Of a stretch of DNA of 64,000 bases, positions 39,373-47,878 are shown piece by piece. How positions within the stretch are numbered: the stretch's first letter is position 1; every line of letters begins with the position of its first letter. The notes beneath the pieces are model-generated. The model saw only the letters and a list, made by a program, of their open reading frames with translations, did no database searches and was not told the DNA's origin. The stretch covers positions 124,001-188,000 of the forward strand of contig CALWIK010000002.1 of assembly GCA_944380725.1 (NCBI GenBank). Reading direction: 5' to 3'. The DNA comes from an uncultured Clostridia bacterium. GTDB taxonomy: Bacteria; Bacillota; Clostridia; Oscillospirales; Acutalibacteraceae. The position numbers and the translations under genes were made by a program.

Positions 39373-40725
39373 ATGTTATATTTAAGTAAGATCATAAGAA
39401 ATAATGATAAGAGTTATATATATGATGCAGTATTTAATAAAATTGTTGACCTTCCCGAAAATATATTAAAAGAAATTAATTCAAATTCTTTAAGCAAAAA
39501 TTACTATGATTTTCTATCTGAAAACGAAATTAGAGATGTAACCAAACCGTTAAATTTCGAAATAGGATATATTTATACGAAGGACGAAATAGAATGGTTA
39601 GCAAAAAATAGAGTTAAATCGCTAACCTTGGCGTTAACTGAACAATGCAATATGAGATGTGAGTATTGCGCTTATATGCCCAAATATTTAAATCCTAAAT
39701 ATAAATTTAAAAATATGTCAAGAGACATTGCCATTAAAGCAATCGACATTTTTATGAAAACTTCAAAACAAAATCCAAATCCGTCTATTGGTTTTTACGG
39801 AGGAGAACCTTTGTTACAGTTTGATTTAATTAAAAACTGCGTAAATCATTGTAAAGAAAAATATCCATTCTCAAAACCAGCGTTCGACATAACTACAAAT
39901 GGATTATTGTTGAGTCAAGACCGAATATTACGTTTCTTAATTGAAAATGAGTTTAGCGTCACTGTAAGTCTTGATGGTCCAAAAGATGTTCATAATAAAT
40001 TTAGAAAAGACATCAAAGGGAAGCATTCTTTTAAGGAAGTTGTTAAAAATTTGACTAAATTATATCACATGTCTCCAAGGTATTTTAAAAACAAAGTCTC
40101 ATTTAATTCAGTTATTACTCCATTAACTGGAACCAAAGAGCAGTTTGATTTTCTAGAAAATTTATGTAGTTTAGAAATCATTCCCATAGAAGTTATGCAA
40201 TCTGATTATTTTTCTGAATATTTAAACAAAGTTAAACAGTCTGAAGTAACTAAAGTGGAACAAAACTTTGAAAGAATGAATTATTCATTTCTAAGAGCTG
40301 GTATTTTAAAAGAATTAGCACAATTTCATAGATTATATACTATTAATGGGCAATTTAATTTAAATATTTTTCCCGGGGGTTTTTGTGTTCCTGGAAGTCA
40401 TAGGCTTTTTGTAAATGCAGAAGGTAAGTTTATTATTTGCGAACGAGTCGATGATATGAACAAACACTTTTGTATAGGAGATGTAGATTTTGGTGTTGAT
40501 ATGGTAAAGCTAAATAATCTTATTGATATCACTAAAAAAAGTGTAAACAAATGCAAATCTTGTTGGGCTGCTAAACTTTGTAATATTTGTTTTAGGGACA
40601 TATTTAGCCTGACTGATGACTTTTGCGAAAAAAAGAAACAAGAAATAGAATTAGGTATGGGTTATTACCTTAATAATTTTAAAGATAATGATGAGATTAC
40701 AAGCATACTCGAAAACTTTTCTTAA
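39373..40725 (+). CDS. Radical SAM/SPASM peptide maturase
   Basis: A 450-residue enzyme. The radical SAM cluster motif is CNMRCEYC (residues about 94-101; C-x3-C-x2-C), with the SAM-binding GGEP (FYGGEPLLQ). The C-terminal SPASM region carries cysteines at GGFCVPG, FIICERV, CKSCWAAKLCNICF and DDFCEKK, enough for auxiliary clusters. The N-terminal region (1-80) may be the peptide-recognition element but is not clearly a PqqD fold. Enzymes of this type form Cys-to-carbon thioether links in RiPP precursors. The ribosome site is weak (AGAGAAAG), unlike the neighbours, so expression may depend on the RNA structure upstream. The likely substrate is the 44-residue peptide just before it. Confidence 0.88.
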   Translation: MLYLSKIIRNNDKSYIYDAVFNKIVDLPENILKEINSNSLSKNYYDFLSENEIRDVTKPLNFEIGYIYTKDEIEWLAKNRVKSLTLALTEQCNMRCEYCAYMPKYLNPKYKFKNMSRDIAIKAIDIFMKTSKQNPNPSIGFYGGEPLLQFDLIKNCVNHCKEKYPFSKPAFDITTNGLLLSQDRILRFLIENEFSVTVSLDGPKDVHNKFRKDIKGKHSFKEVVKNLTKLYHMSPRYFKNKVSFNSVITPLTGTKEQFDFLENLCSLEIIPIEVMQSDYFSEYLNKVKQSEVTKVEQNFERMNYSFLRAGILKELAQFHRLYTINGQFNLNIFPGGFCVPGSHRLFVNAEGKFIICERVDDMNKHFCIGDVDFGVDMVKLNNLIDITKKSVNKCKSCWAAKLCNICFRDIFSLTDDFCEKKKQEIELGMGYYLNNFKDNDEITSILENFS

Positions 40726-40759
40726 ATTTTCAAAAATTGATACTTAGGATGATAAAAAT

Positions 40760-42439
40760 ATGGATAATATACGTATAGCACTGATAGATACAGGTTTATC
40801 TGAAGAATATTGTAAATATAAAAAGGTTAACACAAAGCATTATTATATTAACAATGGTGAAATTGTAGAAGGTTATCAAGAACCAGTTGATAATCATGCC
40901 GAATTATGCGCAGACATGGTTTTGCTTGATGATAATCCTAACTTTGAACTTTTTGATATTTGTGTAATGAATAATTTAGAAAAAATCTCTGAAAGTGCTT
41001 TAATTTTAGGAATAAAAAAGGCCATAACAGAACGAGTTGATATTATTAACTTAAGTTTAGGCTGTAATACATATTCTCCAGAACTTTTTAAAGTGTGCAA
41101 TGAGGCAATGGAAAATAATATTGCAATTATTGCAGCGGCTTCTCATGAAGGTGAAATTTTTTATCCTGCTAATTTTAAAAATGTTGTATGTGTAAAAATT
41201 TCGAAAAATCAACAAAAATTATTCGAGACTATTGACAATTCTACAATATCTATTTCTGATAATATTTCAATTCCTTTCTTAAAAAAAGAAGAGCTATTTT
41301 CAACAAGTTTTGCCACAGCATATTTTTCTGGCAAATTAGGTCGTTTATTAAATGGATATCCCTTTTTTGATAAATTCGTAATATTAAAAAACAAATTTAA
41401 TTTAAATTTATCTGATTCTTTAAACAGTATTCAAAAATTGCAGTATGAAAAAAGTGAAATCTATAAAATACTAGAAACTTCAAAAACTGCAGTTGTGTTT
41501 GATCCTTTCGAAGACATTGAAAATTTTTATAAGGACAATCTACATCCTAATATAGTCGCTTATTATGACTATAAATCTGGTAGTTTTAAGAGTTTTTCTT
41601 TGCAAAACGAAAAAAATGTTGAATTTGATAATATATTTATCATTAACACCCTTTCACATGACACTCAAATGGTTATTCCAAGCGATATTCAAACTCGTTT
41701 CCCTGCACAAAAAATTTTTTTCTTGGGCAATTTTAAAGGAGTCTTAAATGAATCTAGCTTAATTTATACGCATGAAATGTGGAATAGTAGCAACTTAGTA
41801 ACACTTAAAAAGCCTATAATTATGGTTACAGGTTTTGACTGTAATTTTAATAAATTTGATGTTTCTGCAAAACTTTTTAAGGATTTTCAAGACAATGCTA
41901 TAAAAACTAAAGTAATTACTTACAATAAAAAAGGAATTATTTACAGTTTTGATATCTTCGAATATCCAAATAAAATAATATTCCCTGACATTGTGGGTTC
42001 TATAAATAACTACATGAATTGTTGTGAAATCAATAATGACTTTGATCTGTGGATAATTAACTCTGCAGGGGGCATTTCATTTATTGACAACAAGAATAGA
42101 AATAATTTTGGCAAGCTAAATGAATCATATTTTCATGCTGCAAATATAGACCTATTAATCTTTTGCATTGATGGATTTACTGATAAAGATGACCTTCAAA
42201 AATATATAAAAAAAGTAAATGCTTTCGGTGTAAACAATATATTCTTTGTTTTGTCTGAAAACACTTTTGATCCCGTATCTTCAGATTCAAATGAAAGTTT
42301 CCAAACTTACAAACTAAGTCCAGAAAAATACGAAAACTATTTTTCTAAACTAAAAAATATATTAAATGAAAATTTATTTTCTATAAATGATGTAAAATCT
42401 GGAAATCTCTACAATAAAATCCTTTCCTTATTTAATTAA
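40760..42439 (+). CDS. Subtilisin-like (S8) protein fused to a peptide-maturation-type domain
   Basis: A 559-residue protein without a signal peptide. The N-terminal about 200 residues are a compact S8 fold: D10 in LIDTGL, H46 in VDNHAEL and S183 in STSFATAYFSG would form the triad, with INLSLG at 96-101. The oxyanion-hole Asn of AAGNEG is replaced (AASHEG, His129). The C-terminal 300 residues contain VAYYDYKSGSF, PIIMVTGFDCNFNKFDVSAKLF and IINSAGGISF; this recalls the TIGR04066 peptide-maturation proteins of clostridial Cys-rich peptide clusters, which have a nucleotide-binding-like look. It is the last gene of the cluster, 34 bases after the radical SAM gene. It may be the cytosolic leader protease, or a scaffold that has lost activity. 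Confidence 0.7.
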   Translation: MDNIRIALIDTGLSEEYCKYKKVNTKHYYINNGEIVEGYQEPVDNHAELCADMVLLDDNPNFELFDICVMNNLEKISESALILGIKKAITERVDIINLSLGCNTYSPELFKVCNEAMENNIAIIAAASHEGEIFYPANFKNVVCVKISKNQQKLFETIDNSTISISDNISIPFLKKEELFSTSFATAYFSGKLGRLLNGYPFFDKFVILKNKFNLNLSDSLNSIQKLQYEKSEIYKILETSKTAVVFDPFEDIENFYKDNLHPNIVAYYDYKSGSFKSFSLQNEKNVEFDNIFIINTLSHDTQMVIPSDIQTRFPAQKIFFLGNFKGVLNESSLIYTHEMWNSSNLVTLKKPIIMVTGFDCNFNKFDVSAKLFKDFQDNAIKTKVITYNKKGIIYSFDIFEYPNKIIFPDIVGSINNYMNCCEINNDFDLWIINSAGGISFIDNKNRNNFGKLNESYFHAANIDLLIFCIDGFTDKDDLQKYIKKVNAFGVNNIFFVLSENTFDPVSSDSNESFQTYKLSPEKYENYFSKLKNILNENLFSINDVKSGNLYNKILSLFN

Positions 42440-42955
42440 CATTCTCCTACTCCTTTATCTTTAGAATCTGTCCACATAAACAAGGTTATAAGCAGTCAAA
42501 TATGTGGGATATAATGCATATATGGAAAATAAATAAAAAATAGTTTGAAAAGATAAAAAATCATGATAATTAGAAGAAAAAACAGCAAAAATATCGAAAC
42601 ATCAATCCCTTAATGCCTTGTTAAGTTATTTCTTTCTTTTGACCGCCAACAGCAAACTGTGTATTTTTGCATAACTTTTAATATTGTTTTGGGATTAGGG
42701 TAAATATCTTTTTGTTTAAGTCATACATGTATTCCGTGATACCTATAAATCTTTGCGCAATTTTATCAGTATTTTTATATAACTTTCTTTGCTTGTAATT
42801 GTTCAGCCCCAGAAAAATTGTAGCGTAGAGAAGAAAACTAAGCAGATTTGAATAGAAATCCTTTCTTTATAGTAGATAGCCTATTATTAAATGAAGGCTC
42901 CCCTACAAAAATTGTACTTATTAAAGATAAAATCGCCAATGCAGCTGGTTAAAAC
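42440..42955. other. Gene-poor stretch after the RiPP cluster
   Basis: No intact gene. TCCACATA/TATGTGGGA (around 42471-42511) could form a weak, large-loop hairpin after the last RiPP gene. Short open stretches on the reverse strand (for example NYKQRKLYKNTDKIAQRF near 42755-42805) look like coding relics but I cannot name them. Confidence 0.4.
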
Positions 42956-43545
42956 TTGATTAGAATAGAGAAATTATGTAGATAAAAAAGTTCAGTTTTA
43001 AGCATATAAAAAAACGTTCCATAGGCGAGTTATCGTGAGGACATCCGGCTTTACTCATAATTTGTACAACTGCAATAGTTTTACAAAAATTTGTAAATTT
43101 TTTAGAAGCAAATTGACTTCCCTAGTCTGAATGTAAAATTATTTTGTGCCTGTATTTTACGCTGTTTAGAGTGATTTTTAAAGTTTTTATTTCTAAGTTC
43201 CAAGCAATTTTTTCTGCTGCAACACTTGTAAAACTGCTTTTATCATACAAATCCAAAATTGAACAATTGTACAACTTTTCCCAGTTGACAATGTAAGCAA
43301 GTGAAACTCTTGCACCACTTTTCATTCGGGCTCGAATTCGAACAGTCTTGATTTAAGTAAGTTGGAAAAATTTTATAGATTTTACCTTTTTTATAATGGG
43401 ATTTTCTCCTTGTAATTGACATTAATCCGAGCTCTTTTATGTAAGAGTGTACAATGTTAGTGCCCCATTTTATCCCGTATTTCTCCAGCTCATACTTCAT
43501 CATTCGATAACCAGGAACTTTATTTAAACTATGGTATATTTTTCA
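42956..43545 (-). pseudogene. Broken IS3-family transposase (orfB, IS150-like)
   Basis: On the reverse strand the pieces read GYRMMKYELEKYGIKWG, HSYIKELGLMSITRRK (HTH_21), then PNEKWCKSFTCLH (normally CTDFTY, so the first catalytic Asp is lost), a frame change near 43270, CSILDLYDKS, ILHSD-stop-GSQFAS (a TAG where Gln is expected after the second Asp) and HDNSPMERFFYMLKTEL with the catalytic Glu. The rve integrase-core order is thus recognisable, but the gene has at least one frameshift, one nonsense codon and a missing catalytic residue. I find no clear terminal inverted repeats. It abuts the N-terminally truncated recombinase to the right. Confidence 0.8.
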
Positions 43546-43587
43546 TTTGTAACACTTCCTTATTTTTTACTATATTTTTTCTCAGCT

Positions 43588-44657
43588 GTATTACAACTTC
43601 CTTGGGACATAGCAAATCGAAAAGCCACTAAAAATTTAAACAAAATTATGGCAGAATATGAACAAAAAGAAACTCCAACTAATTCAGAAAATATATTATT
43701 TACAGATTACTTGCAGCAATGGTTGAAGAAAAAGAAAAACAAAGTCGAACTTACGACTTGGGAAGGGTATTATAACACCGTTGTAAACCATTTTATCCCA
43801 TATTTTAAACCACTAAATTTGACAATAAAAGAAATAAAGCCAAAACACATAGTAAACTATTATGATTACAAATTTTCAAGTGGCCGGCAAGACCGGAAAA
43901 AGGGTGGTTTAGCGTTTAGTTCACTGAAAAAACATAGTGTTATTTTAAAAAATATATTAAATCAAGCCTTTTTAGAAGAAATCATTCCAAGGAATCCAGC
44001 ACTAAAAATCCCATTGCCAAAAAAAGATAATGGCGAAGAAAAAAGTACTTTTCTTAATACAACTCAAGCAAATGAATTAATAAAGTTGTTTAAAGGCCAT
44101 AGGTTGCAACCATTAATTTACTTAACTTTATATTATGGCTTGCGGCGTGGAGAAGTTATTGGGCTAAAATGGTCAGCAATTGATTTTAAAAATGACAAAG
44201 TAAGAATTAATCATACGGTTGTAAAACATACAACTGTTATTGCAAAGGACAAAACAAAAACTGAAGCTAGCAGAAGAGAATATATCTTTCTGTCAGAAAT
44301 AAAAGCCGTTTTACTAAATTTACAAAAAGAAAGAAAAACTAATAGAAAAATATTATGAAAAGCTTATCAAAGTAACGGCTACGTCTTTACATGGTATTAT
44401 GGAAGACTTTATCGTCTAGACTACATAACATCAGCTTTTCAAAAAGTTTTACCAAAAAATAATTCCCCCAAAATGCGTTTTCATGATATGCAACATAGTT
44501 GTCCCAGCATTTTACACGACAAAGACTGGAATTAAAAGATATCCAAACCTAGTTTGGTCATGAAGATATTGAAAAAACCGCCAACATTTATACTCATATT
44601 AGTAAATCCAGAAAAGAATTCAGGTCAAAAGATTTAGAACATACTTTTGCTATGTGA
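43588..44657 (+). pseudogene. Broken phage-type tyrosine recombinase (integrase)
   Basis: The first open stretch (to 44358) holds the SAM-like core-binding domain (FTDYLQQWLKKKK...) and the start of the catalytic domain with LTLYYGLRRGEVIGLKW, the first catalytic Arg. A TGA then interrupts. The frame continues with GYVFTWYYGRLYRLDYITSAF and HDMQHSC, where the invariant HxLR Arg has become Gln. After a TAA and a one-base shift it goes on with LKDIQT, a TAG, FGHEDIEKTANIYTHIS (catalytic Tyr) and KDLEHTFAM. The N-terminal arm-binding domain is missing where the transposase relic begins, suggesting that the IS disrupted it. The gene ends about 100 bases from the 3' end of tRNA-Pro, a common attachment site for such enzymes. 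Confidence 0.85.
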
Positions 44658-44755
44658 AAAAACTTTTTTATTATTTTGTTAGAAATCAGCATATTTTTTG
44701 AAAAATCTTAGTTTTAACACTTCGCAAAAATCTAGCAGCTATACCGCTTTTAAAG

Positions 44756-44832
44756 TGGTCGAGGTGACAAGATTTGAACTTGCGGCCTCTGCGTCCCGAA
44801 CACAGCGCTCCACCAAACTGAGCTACACCTCG
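44756..44832 (-). tRNA. tRNA-Pro (CGG anticodon)
   Basis: On the reverse strand CGAGGTG...CACCTCG closes the acceptor. The D arm is TAGCTCAGTTTGGTGGAGC, the anticodon stem CTGTG/CGCAG encloses TTCGGGA (anticodon CGG), and the T arm has GTTCAAATC. CCA is encoded. The 3' end faces the broken integrase. Confidence 0.93.
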
Positions 44833-44957
44833 CAATAACCAATTATATTTAAATTTATCATAAATATTTTATTTTTTTCTTTAATAGAACAGATATTATA
44901 CTAAAAATTCAATTTAGCTTTAAATATATACCATATTAGAGCTACATAAACCTTTTT

Positions 44958-45031
44958 TGGCTGCGGCACTAGGATTCGAACCCAGACAAACAGAGTCAGA
45001 GTCTGCTGTGCTACCATTACACAATGCCGCA
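44958..45031 (-). tRNA. tRNA-Gln (CTG anticodon)
   Basis: The acceptor TGCGGCA/TGCCGCA with encoded GCCA; the D arm is TGTAATGGTAGCACA; the anticodon stem GCAGA/TCTGT encloses CTCTGAC (anticodon CTG); the T arm has GGTTCGAATCC. It lies 125 bases upstream of tRNA-Pro on the same strand. Confidence 0.93.
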
Positions 45032-45043
45032 ATAATAAATGTA

Positions 45044-45072
45044 ATTATATCTCAAAAAAATATATAAGTCAA
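45044..45072 (-). promoter_or_regulatory. Promoter of tRNA-Gln (and perhaps tRNA-Pro)
   Basis: TTGACT (45067-45072), 17-base spacer, TATAAT (45044-45049) on the reverse strand, 12 bases before the tRNA. Confidence 0.75.
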
Positions 45073-45104
45073 GCGCTTTATTCTTGATAGCCTCACGTAA
45101 AACA

Positions 45105-45135
45105 AAAAGCGTAGACATTTTAGTCCTACGCTTTT
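45105..45135 (-). terminator. Terminator after rplL
   Basis: The 10-base arms AAAAGCGTAG and CTACGCTTTT pair around an 11-base loop, 26 bases after the rplL stop, with T-runs on both strands. Confidence 0.8.
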
Positions 45136-45160
45136 ATACTTTTTACATCCTTATACTTTG

Positions 45161-45538
45161 CTATTTAATTTCAACTTCAGCTCCAGCTTCTGTCAGTTTA
45201 GCTTTTATAGATTCAGCATCTTCCTTAGATGCTCCCTCTTTAACAGCTTTAGGTGCTGAGTCTACAACTTCTTTTGCCTCTTTTAAACCAAGCCCTGTAA
45301 TCTCTTTAACAACCTTTATGACCGCTACCTTATTAGCTCCAGCTGATTTTAAAATTACATCGAATTCAGTTTTTTCTTCTGCAGCAGAAGCACCACCAGC
45401 AGCAGGAGCAGCTGCTACAGCCACAGGAGCAGCTGCAGAGACTCCAAATTCTTCCTCAAGAGCCTTAACAAGTTCACTTAATTCTAAAACTGTTAATGAT
45501 TTAACATCCTCAATTAATTTTGTAACTTTATCTGACAT
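45161..45538 (-). CDS. rplL: 50S ribosomal protein L7/L12
   Basis: A 125-residue stalk protein. The N-terminal dimerisation helices ([30 protein letters not shown]) are followed by an Ala/Pro-rich hinge and the C-terminal domain [39 protein letters not shown], which contacts translation factors, ending EAGAEVEIK. It is the second gene of the rplJ-rplL pair, 65 bases after rplJ, and ends at a strong terminator, so the transcript does not run into rpoB here. Confidence 0.97.
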   Translation of the reverse strand: MSDKVTKLIEDVKSLTVLELSELVKALEEEFGVSAAAPVAVAAAPAAGGASAAEEKTEFDVILKSAGANKVAVIKVVKEITGLGLKEAKEVVDSAPKAVKEGASKEDAESIKAKLTEAGAEVEIK

Positions 45539-45603
45539 AATAAATAACCTCCAAAAATTTTAATAATTTTGATCAATAATTTTTATTTTTAAAAAATAAA
45601 TTC

Positions 45604-46134
45604 TTAGGCACTTTGTTTTTCTACAATAGCATTAAGTGCAACTACAAGACCTTTAATTGTGCCATTAAGCACTGTTACAAATCCAGTAATCGGCGCATTT
45701 AAGCTGCCCATAGCTTTTGCAACCAGCACTTCTTTTGTGGGAAGCTTTGAAAGATTCAACACTTCTGCTTCGTTTATTACTTTTCCTTCAATAAATCCAG
45801 CTTTAGCTTTAAATGATTCTAAATTTTCTGCAAACTTACATAAAATTCTAGCCGCTATAACATGATCATTCTTACTGATTGCGATTGCAGTAGTACCTTC
45901 TAAAACAGATGCCAGGTCTTCAAGACAAGCCTCTTTTGCTGCTCTTAAAAGCAACGTGTTCTTCACTACGAAATAATCTATTCCAGCCTCCCGGAGTTCC
46001 TTGCGCAGTTTAGTATCATCTGCTACATTAATACCTTTATAACTCACTATCACACCGGCGCACGCATTTTTTAATTTTTGAGATAAGTCTGCAACAAAAG
46101 CTTTTTTCTGTTCCAAAATTTTCTCACTTGGCAA
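45604..46134 (-). CDS. rplJ: 50S ribosomal protein L10
   Basis: A 176-residue stalk base protein that binds 23S rRNA and carries the L12 dimers. The start is TTG at 46134, with GGAGGTG six bases before it; the frame opens 15 bases earlier but those codons overlap the ribosome site. Family features are LRKELREAGIDYFVVKNTLLLRAA, GTTAIAISKND and a C-terminal helix ALNAIVEKQ for L12 binding. The 5' leader holds the L10 autoregulatory site and an attenuator. Confidence 0.95.
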   Translation of the reverse strand: MPSEKILEQKKAFVADLSQKLKNACAGVIVSYKGINVADDTKLRKELREAGIDYFVVKNTLLLRAAKEACLEDLASVLEGTTAIAISKNDHVIAARILCKFAENLESFKAKAGFIEGKVINEAEVLNLSKLPTKEVLVAKAMGSLNAPITGFVTVLNGTIKGLVVALNAIVEKQSA

Positions 46135-46174
46135 GTTATTCACCTCCAAAATAAATTATAAGTACAACATAAAA

Positions 46175-46207
46175 CGAAAAAACCTTTTCCGCAAACCGCA
46201 GAAAAGG
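46175..46207 (-). terminator. Attenuator hairpin in the rplJ leader
   Basis: The arms CCTTTTCTGC and GCGGAAAAGG (46183-46207) form a 10-base stem around GGTTT, followed on the reverse strand by TTTTTTCGTTTT. It lies inside the leader, 41 bases before the rplJ ribosome site, so it is a conditional terminator. Confidence 0.8.
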
Positions 46208-46304
46208 CATAATACTCTAAAATAAAATCATATTTGCACTAATCCTCGGTAGGCGTGAAAATCACATTACGCATTATGGCACCTACTGTCTTTGGAAAAC
46301 AGTT
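46175..46304 (-). promoter_or_regulatory. L10 leader (ribosomal protein autoregulatory RNA)
   Basis: On the reverse strand the leader reads CCAAAGACAGTAGGTGCC, then GCCTACCGAGG about 35 bases later, which pair (GTAGG/CCTAC) to form the L10-binding element, followed by the attenuator hairpin. This order matches the known L10 leader of Bacillota. Confidence 0.8.
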
Positions 46305-46310
46305 TTAATT

Positions 46311-46339
46311 ATGATATCACATAAAAATCCATGTGTCAA
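46311..46339 (-). promoter_or_regulatory. Promoter of rplJ-rplL
   Basis: TTGACA (46334-46339), 17-base spacer, TATCAT (46311-46316) on the reverse strand. Confidence 0.75.
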
Positions 46340-46369
46340 GAGAACACAAAGCAAAAATTACTAAAAATT

Positions 46370-47764
46370 TTAAAATTCTGCTGATCCTGTTGTCCTTGGA
46401 AATGGTAACATATCTCTTATATTAGATATTCCGGTTAAATACATAATAAGTCGTTCAAATCCTAAACCAAAACCAGAGTGCACAGCTGTGCCATAACGTC
46501 TAAGGTCAAGATACCACCAATAATCCTCCTCTGGCAAATTTAAATCTTTCATTCTTTTTTCTAACCGGTCAAGCCTTTCTTCACGTTGACTTCCTCCTAC
46601 AATCTCTCCAATTCCGGGCACCAATAAATCCATAGCAGCCACTGTTTTTCCATCATCATTTTCTCTCATATAAAATGACTTTATTTCTTTTGGATAATTA
46701 ATAACAAACACAGGCTTTTTATATACCTGTTCTGTTAAAAATCTTTCATGCTCAGTTTGAAGATCTGTTCCCCAAGAAACTTTATATTCGAATTTATCAT
46801 TGTTTTCTTCTAAAAGTCTTACAGCCTCTGTATAAGTTACTACACCAAAGTTCGAGTTGACTATATTTTGAAGACGATTGATTAAATTTTTGTCATAAAA
46901 ATTATTCAAAAATTCCATATCTGCTGGACAGGTTTTTAACACATAGTCAATAATAAATTTTAGCATATTTTCTGTAATTTCGATACATTCATTCAAATCG
47001 GCAAAAGCCATTTCTGGTTCAATCATCCAAAATTCTGCTGCATGGCGCTGTGTATAAGATTTTTCGGCTCTAAACGTTGGGCCAAATGTATATATCTTCC
47101 CAAATGCCATTGCCATACATTCTCCCTCTAACTGGCCAGAAACAGTTAATGATGTGTGTTTCTGAAAGAAATCATGAGAAAAATCCACTTCCCCATTTTC
47201 AGTTTTAGGCACATTTTCAAGATTGAGTGCAGTAACTGTAAACATCTCTCCCGCACCTTCACAATCACTTCCAGTTATTATTGGAGTGTGCGCATATATA
47301 AAGCCCTTATCTTGAAAGAATTTGTGAATAGCAAATGCTGCTACCGAACGAACTCTATATACAGCGCTAAATGTATTTGTTCTGGGACGCAGGTGAGCAA
47401 TTGTTCTAAGATATTCCAGTGTATGTTTTTTCTTTTGCAAAGGGTAATTACTTGTGGATTTTCCTTCTATTAATATCTCCGTTGCCTGAATCTCAAATGG
47501 CTGCTTGGCCTCTGGCGTTAGCACTAATATTCCTTTTGTACGAACAGCAGACCCTACATTTAATTTAACTACTTCATTAAAATTATCAATTTTATCTTCT
47601 AAAAATACTATTTGTATATCCTTAAAAAAGCTACCATCATTTAATTGCATAAAACCCAAAGATTTTGAGTCTCTTATTGTTTTTACCCAGCCACAAACAG
47701 TTATTTCTTTTTCTAAAAAATCTGTAGGTTTTTTATAAAGCTTTGATATCTCTGTTCTTTTCAT
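46370..47764 (-). CDS. asnS: Asparaginyl-tRNA synthetase
   Basis: A 464-residue class IIb synthetase. The N-terminal OB-fold ([24 protein letters not shown]) binds the anticodon. The catalytic domain has motif 2, [25 protein letters not shown], and motif 3, [15 protein letters not shown], ending [10 protein letters not shown]. The separation between OB-fold and catalytic parts and the PYxxR-free end fit AsnRS rather than AspRS. Its ATG has no ribosome site of its own; instead it overlaps by one base the stop of a short leader ORF with a strong site (47764-47799), suggesting translational coupling. It is transcribed alone, between the V-ATPase and rplJ operons. Confidence 0.95.
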   Translation of the reverse strand: MKRTEISKLYKKPTDFLEKEITVCGWVKTIRDSKSLGFMQLNDGSFFKDIQIVFLEDKIDNFNEVVKLNVGSAVRTKGILVLTPEAKQPFEIQATEILIEGKSTSNYPLQKKKHTLEYLRTIAHLRPRTNTFSAVYRVRSVAAFAIHKFFQDKGFIYAHTPIITGSDCEGAGEMFTVTALNLENVPKTENGEVDFSHDFFQKHTSLTVSGQLEGECMAMAFGKIYTFGPTFRAEKSYTQRHAAEFWMIEPEMAFADLNECIEITENMLKFIIDYVLKTCPADMEFLNNFYDKNLINRLQNIVNSNFGVVTYTEAVRLLEENNDKFEYKVSWGTDLQTEHERFLTEQVYKKPVFVINYPKEIKSFYMRENDDGKTVAAMDLLVPGIGEIVGGSQREERLDRLEKRMKDLNLPEEDYWWYLDLRRYGTAVHSGFGLGFERLIMYLTGISNIRDMLPFPRTTGSAEF

Positions 47765-47799
47765 TATAAAACATAAACAACCAGATGGCTGTTATGCAT
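47764..47799 (-). CDS. 11-codon leader peptide coupled to asnS
   Basis: Reading leftward from 47799, [11 protein letters not shown] then TAA, whose last A is also the A of the asnS ATG (TAATG). AAAAGGAG lies five bases before the leader ATG, whereas asnS lacks a site. The third codon is AAC (Asn). AACAGCC/GGTTGTT inside the ORF can pair. The leader transcript is only about 60 bases, too short for a T-box. Confidence 0.6.
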   Translation of the reverse strand: MHNSHLVVYVL

Positions 47800-47827
47800 C
47801 CACGCTCCTTTTCCAAATTTTAATATT

Positions 47828-47856
47828 ATTATACTAGCCCAAATATAAACCGTCAA
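47828..47856 (-). promoter_or_regulatory. Promoter of asnS
   Basis: TTGACG (47851-47856), 17-base spacer, TATAAT (47828-47833) on the reverse strand; the start site falls about 20 bases before the leader ORF. Confidence 0.75.
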
Positions 47857-47878
47857 CTTGCTGTATTATTATAAAAAA

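Noticed and set aside
43588..44657. TGA read as an amino acid (recoded genome) because the integrase frame continues after it
   Set aside because: aroC ends in TGA coupled to the next gene, and the integrase also has TAA, TAG, a frameshift and a lost catalytic Arg, so it is simply a pseudogene.
45084..45563. Plus-strand ORF over rplL with Ala/Ser-rich product
   Set aside because: It is the antisense shadow of the Ala-rich rplL gene and spans its terminator.
47764..47860. T-box riboswitch before asnS
   Set aside because: The leader is only about 60 bases, and no specifier hairpin, T-box sequence or terminator is visible.
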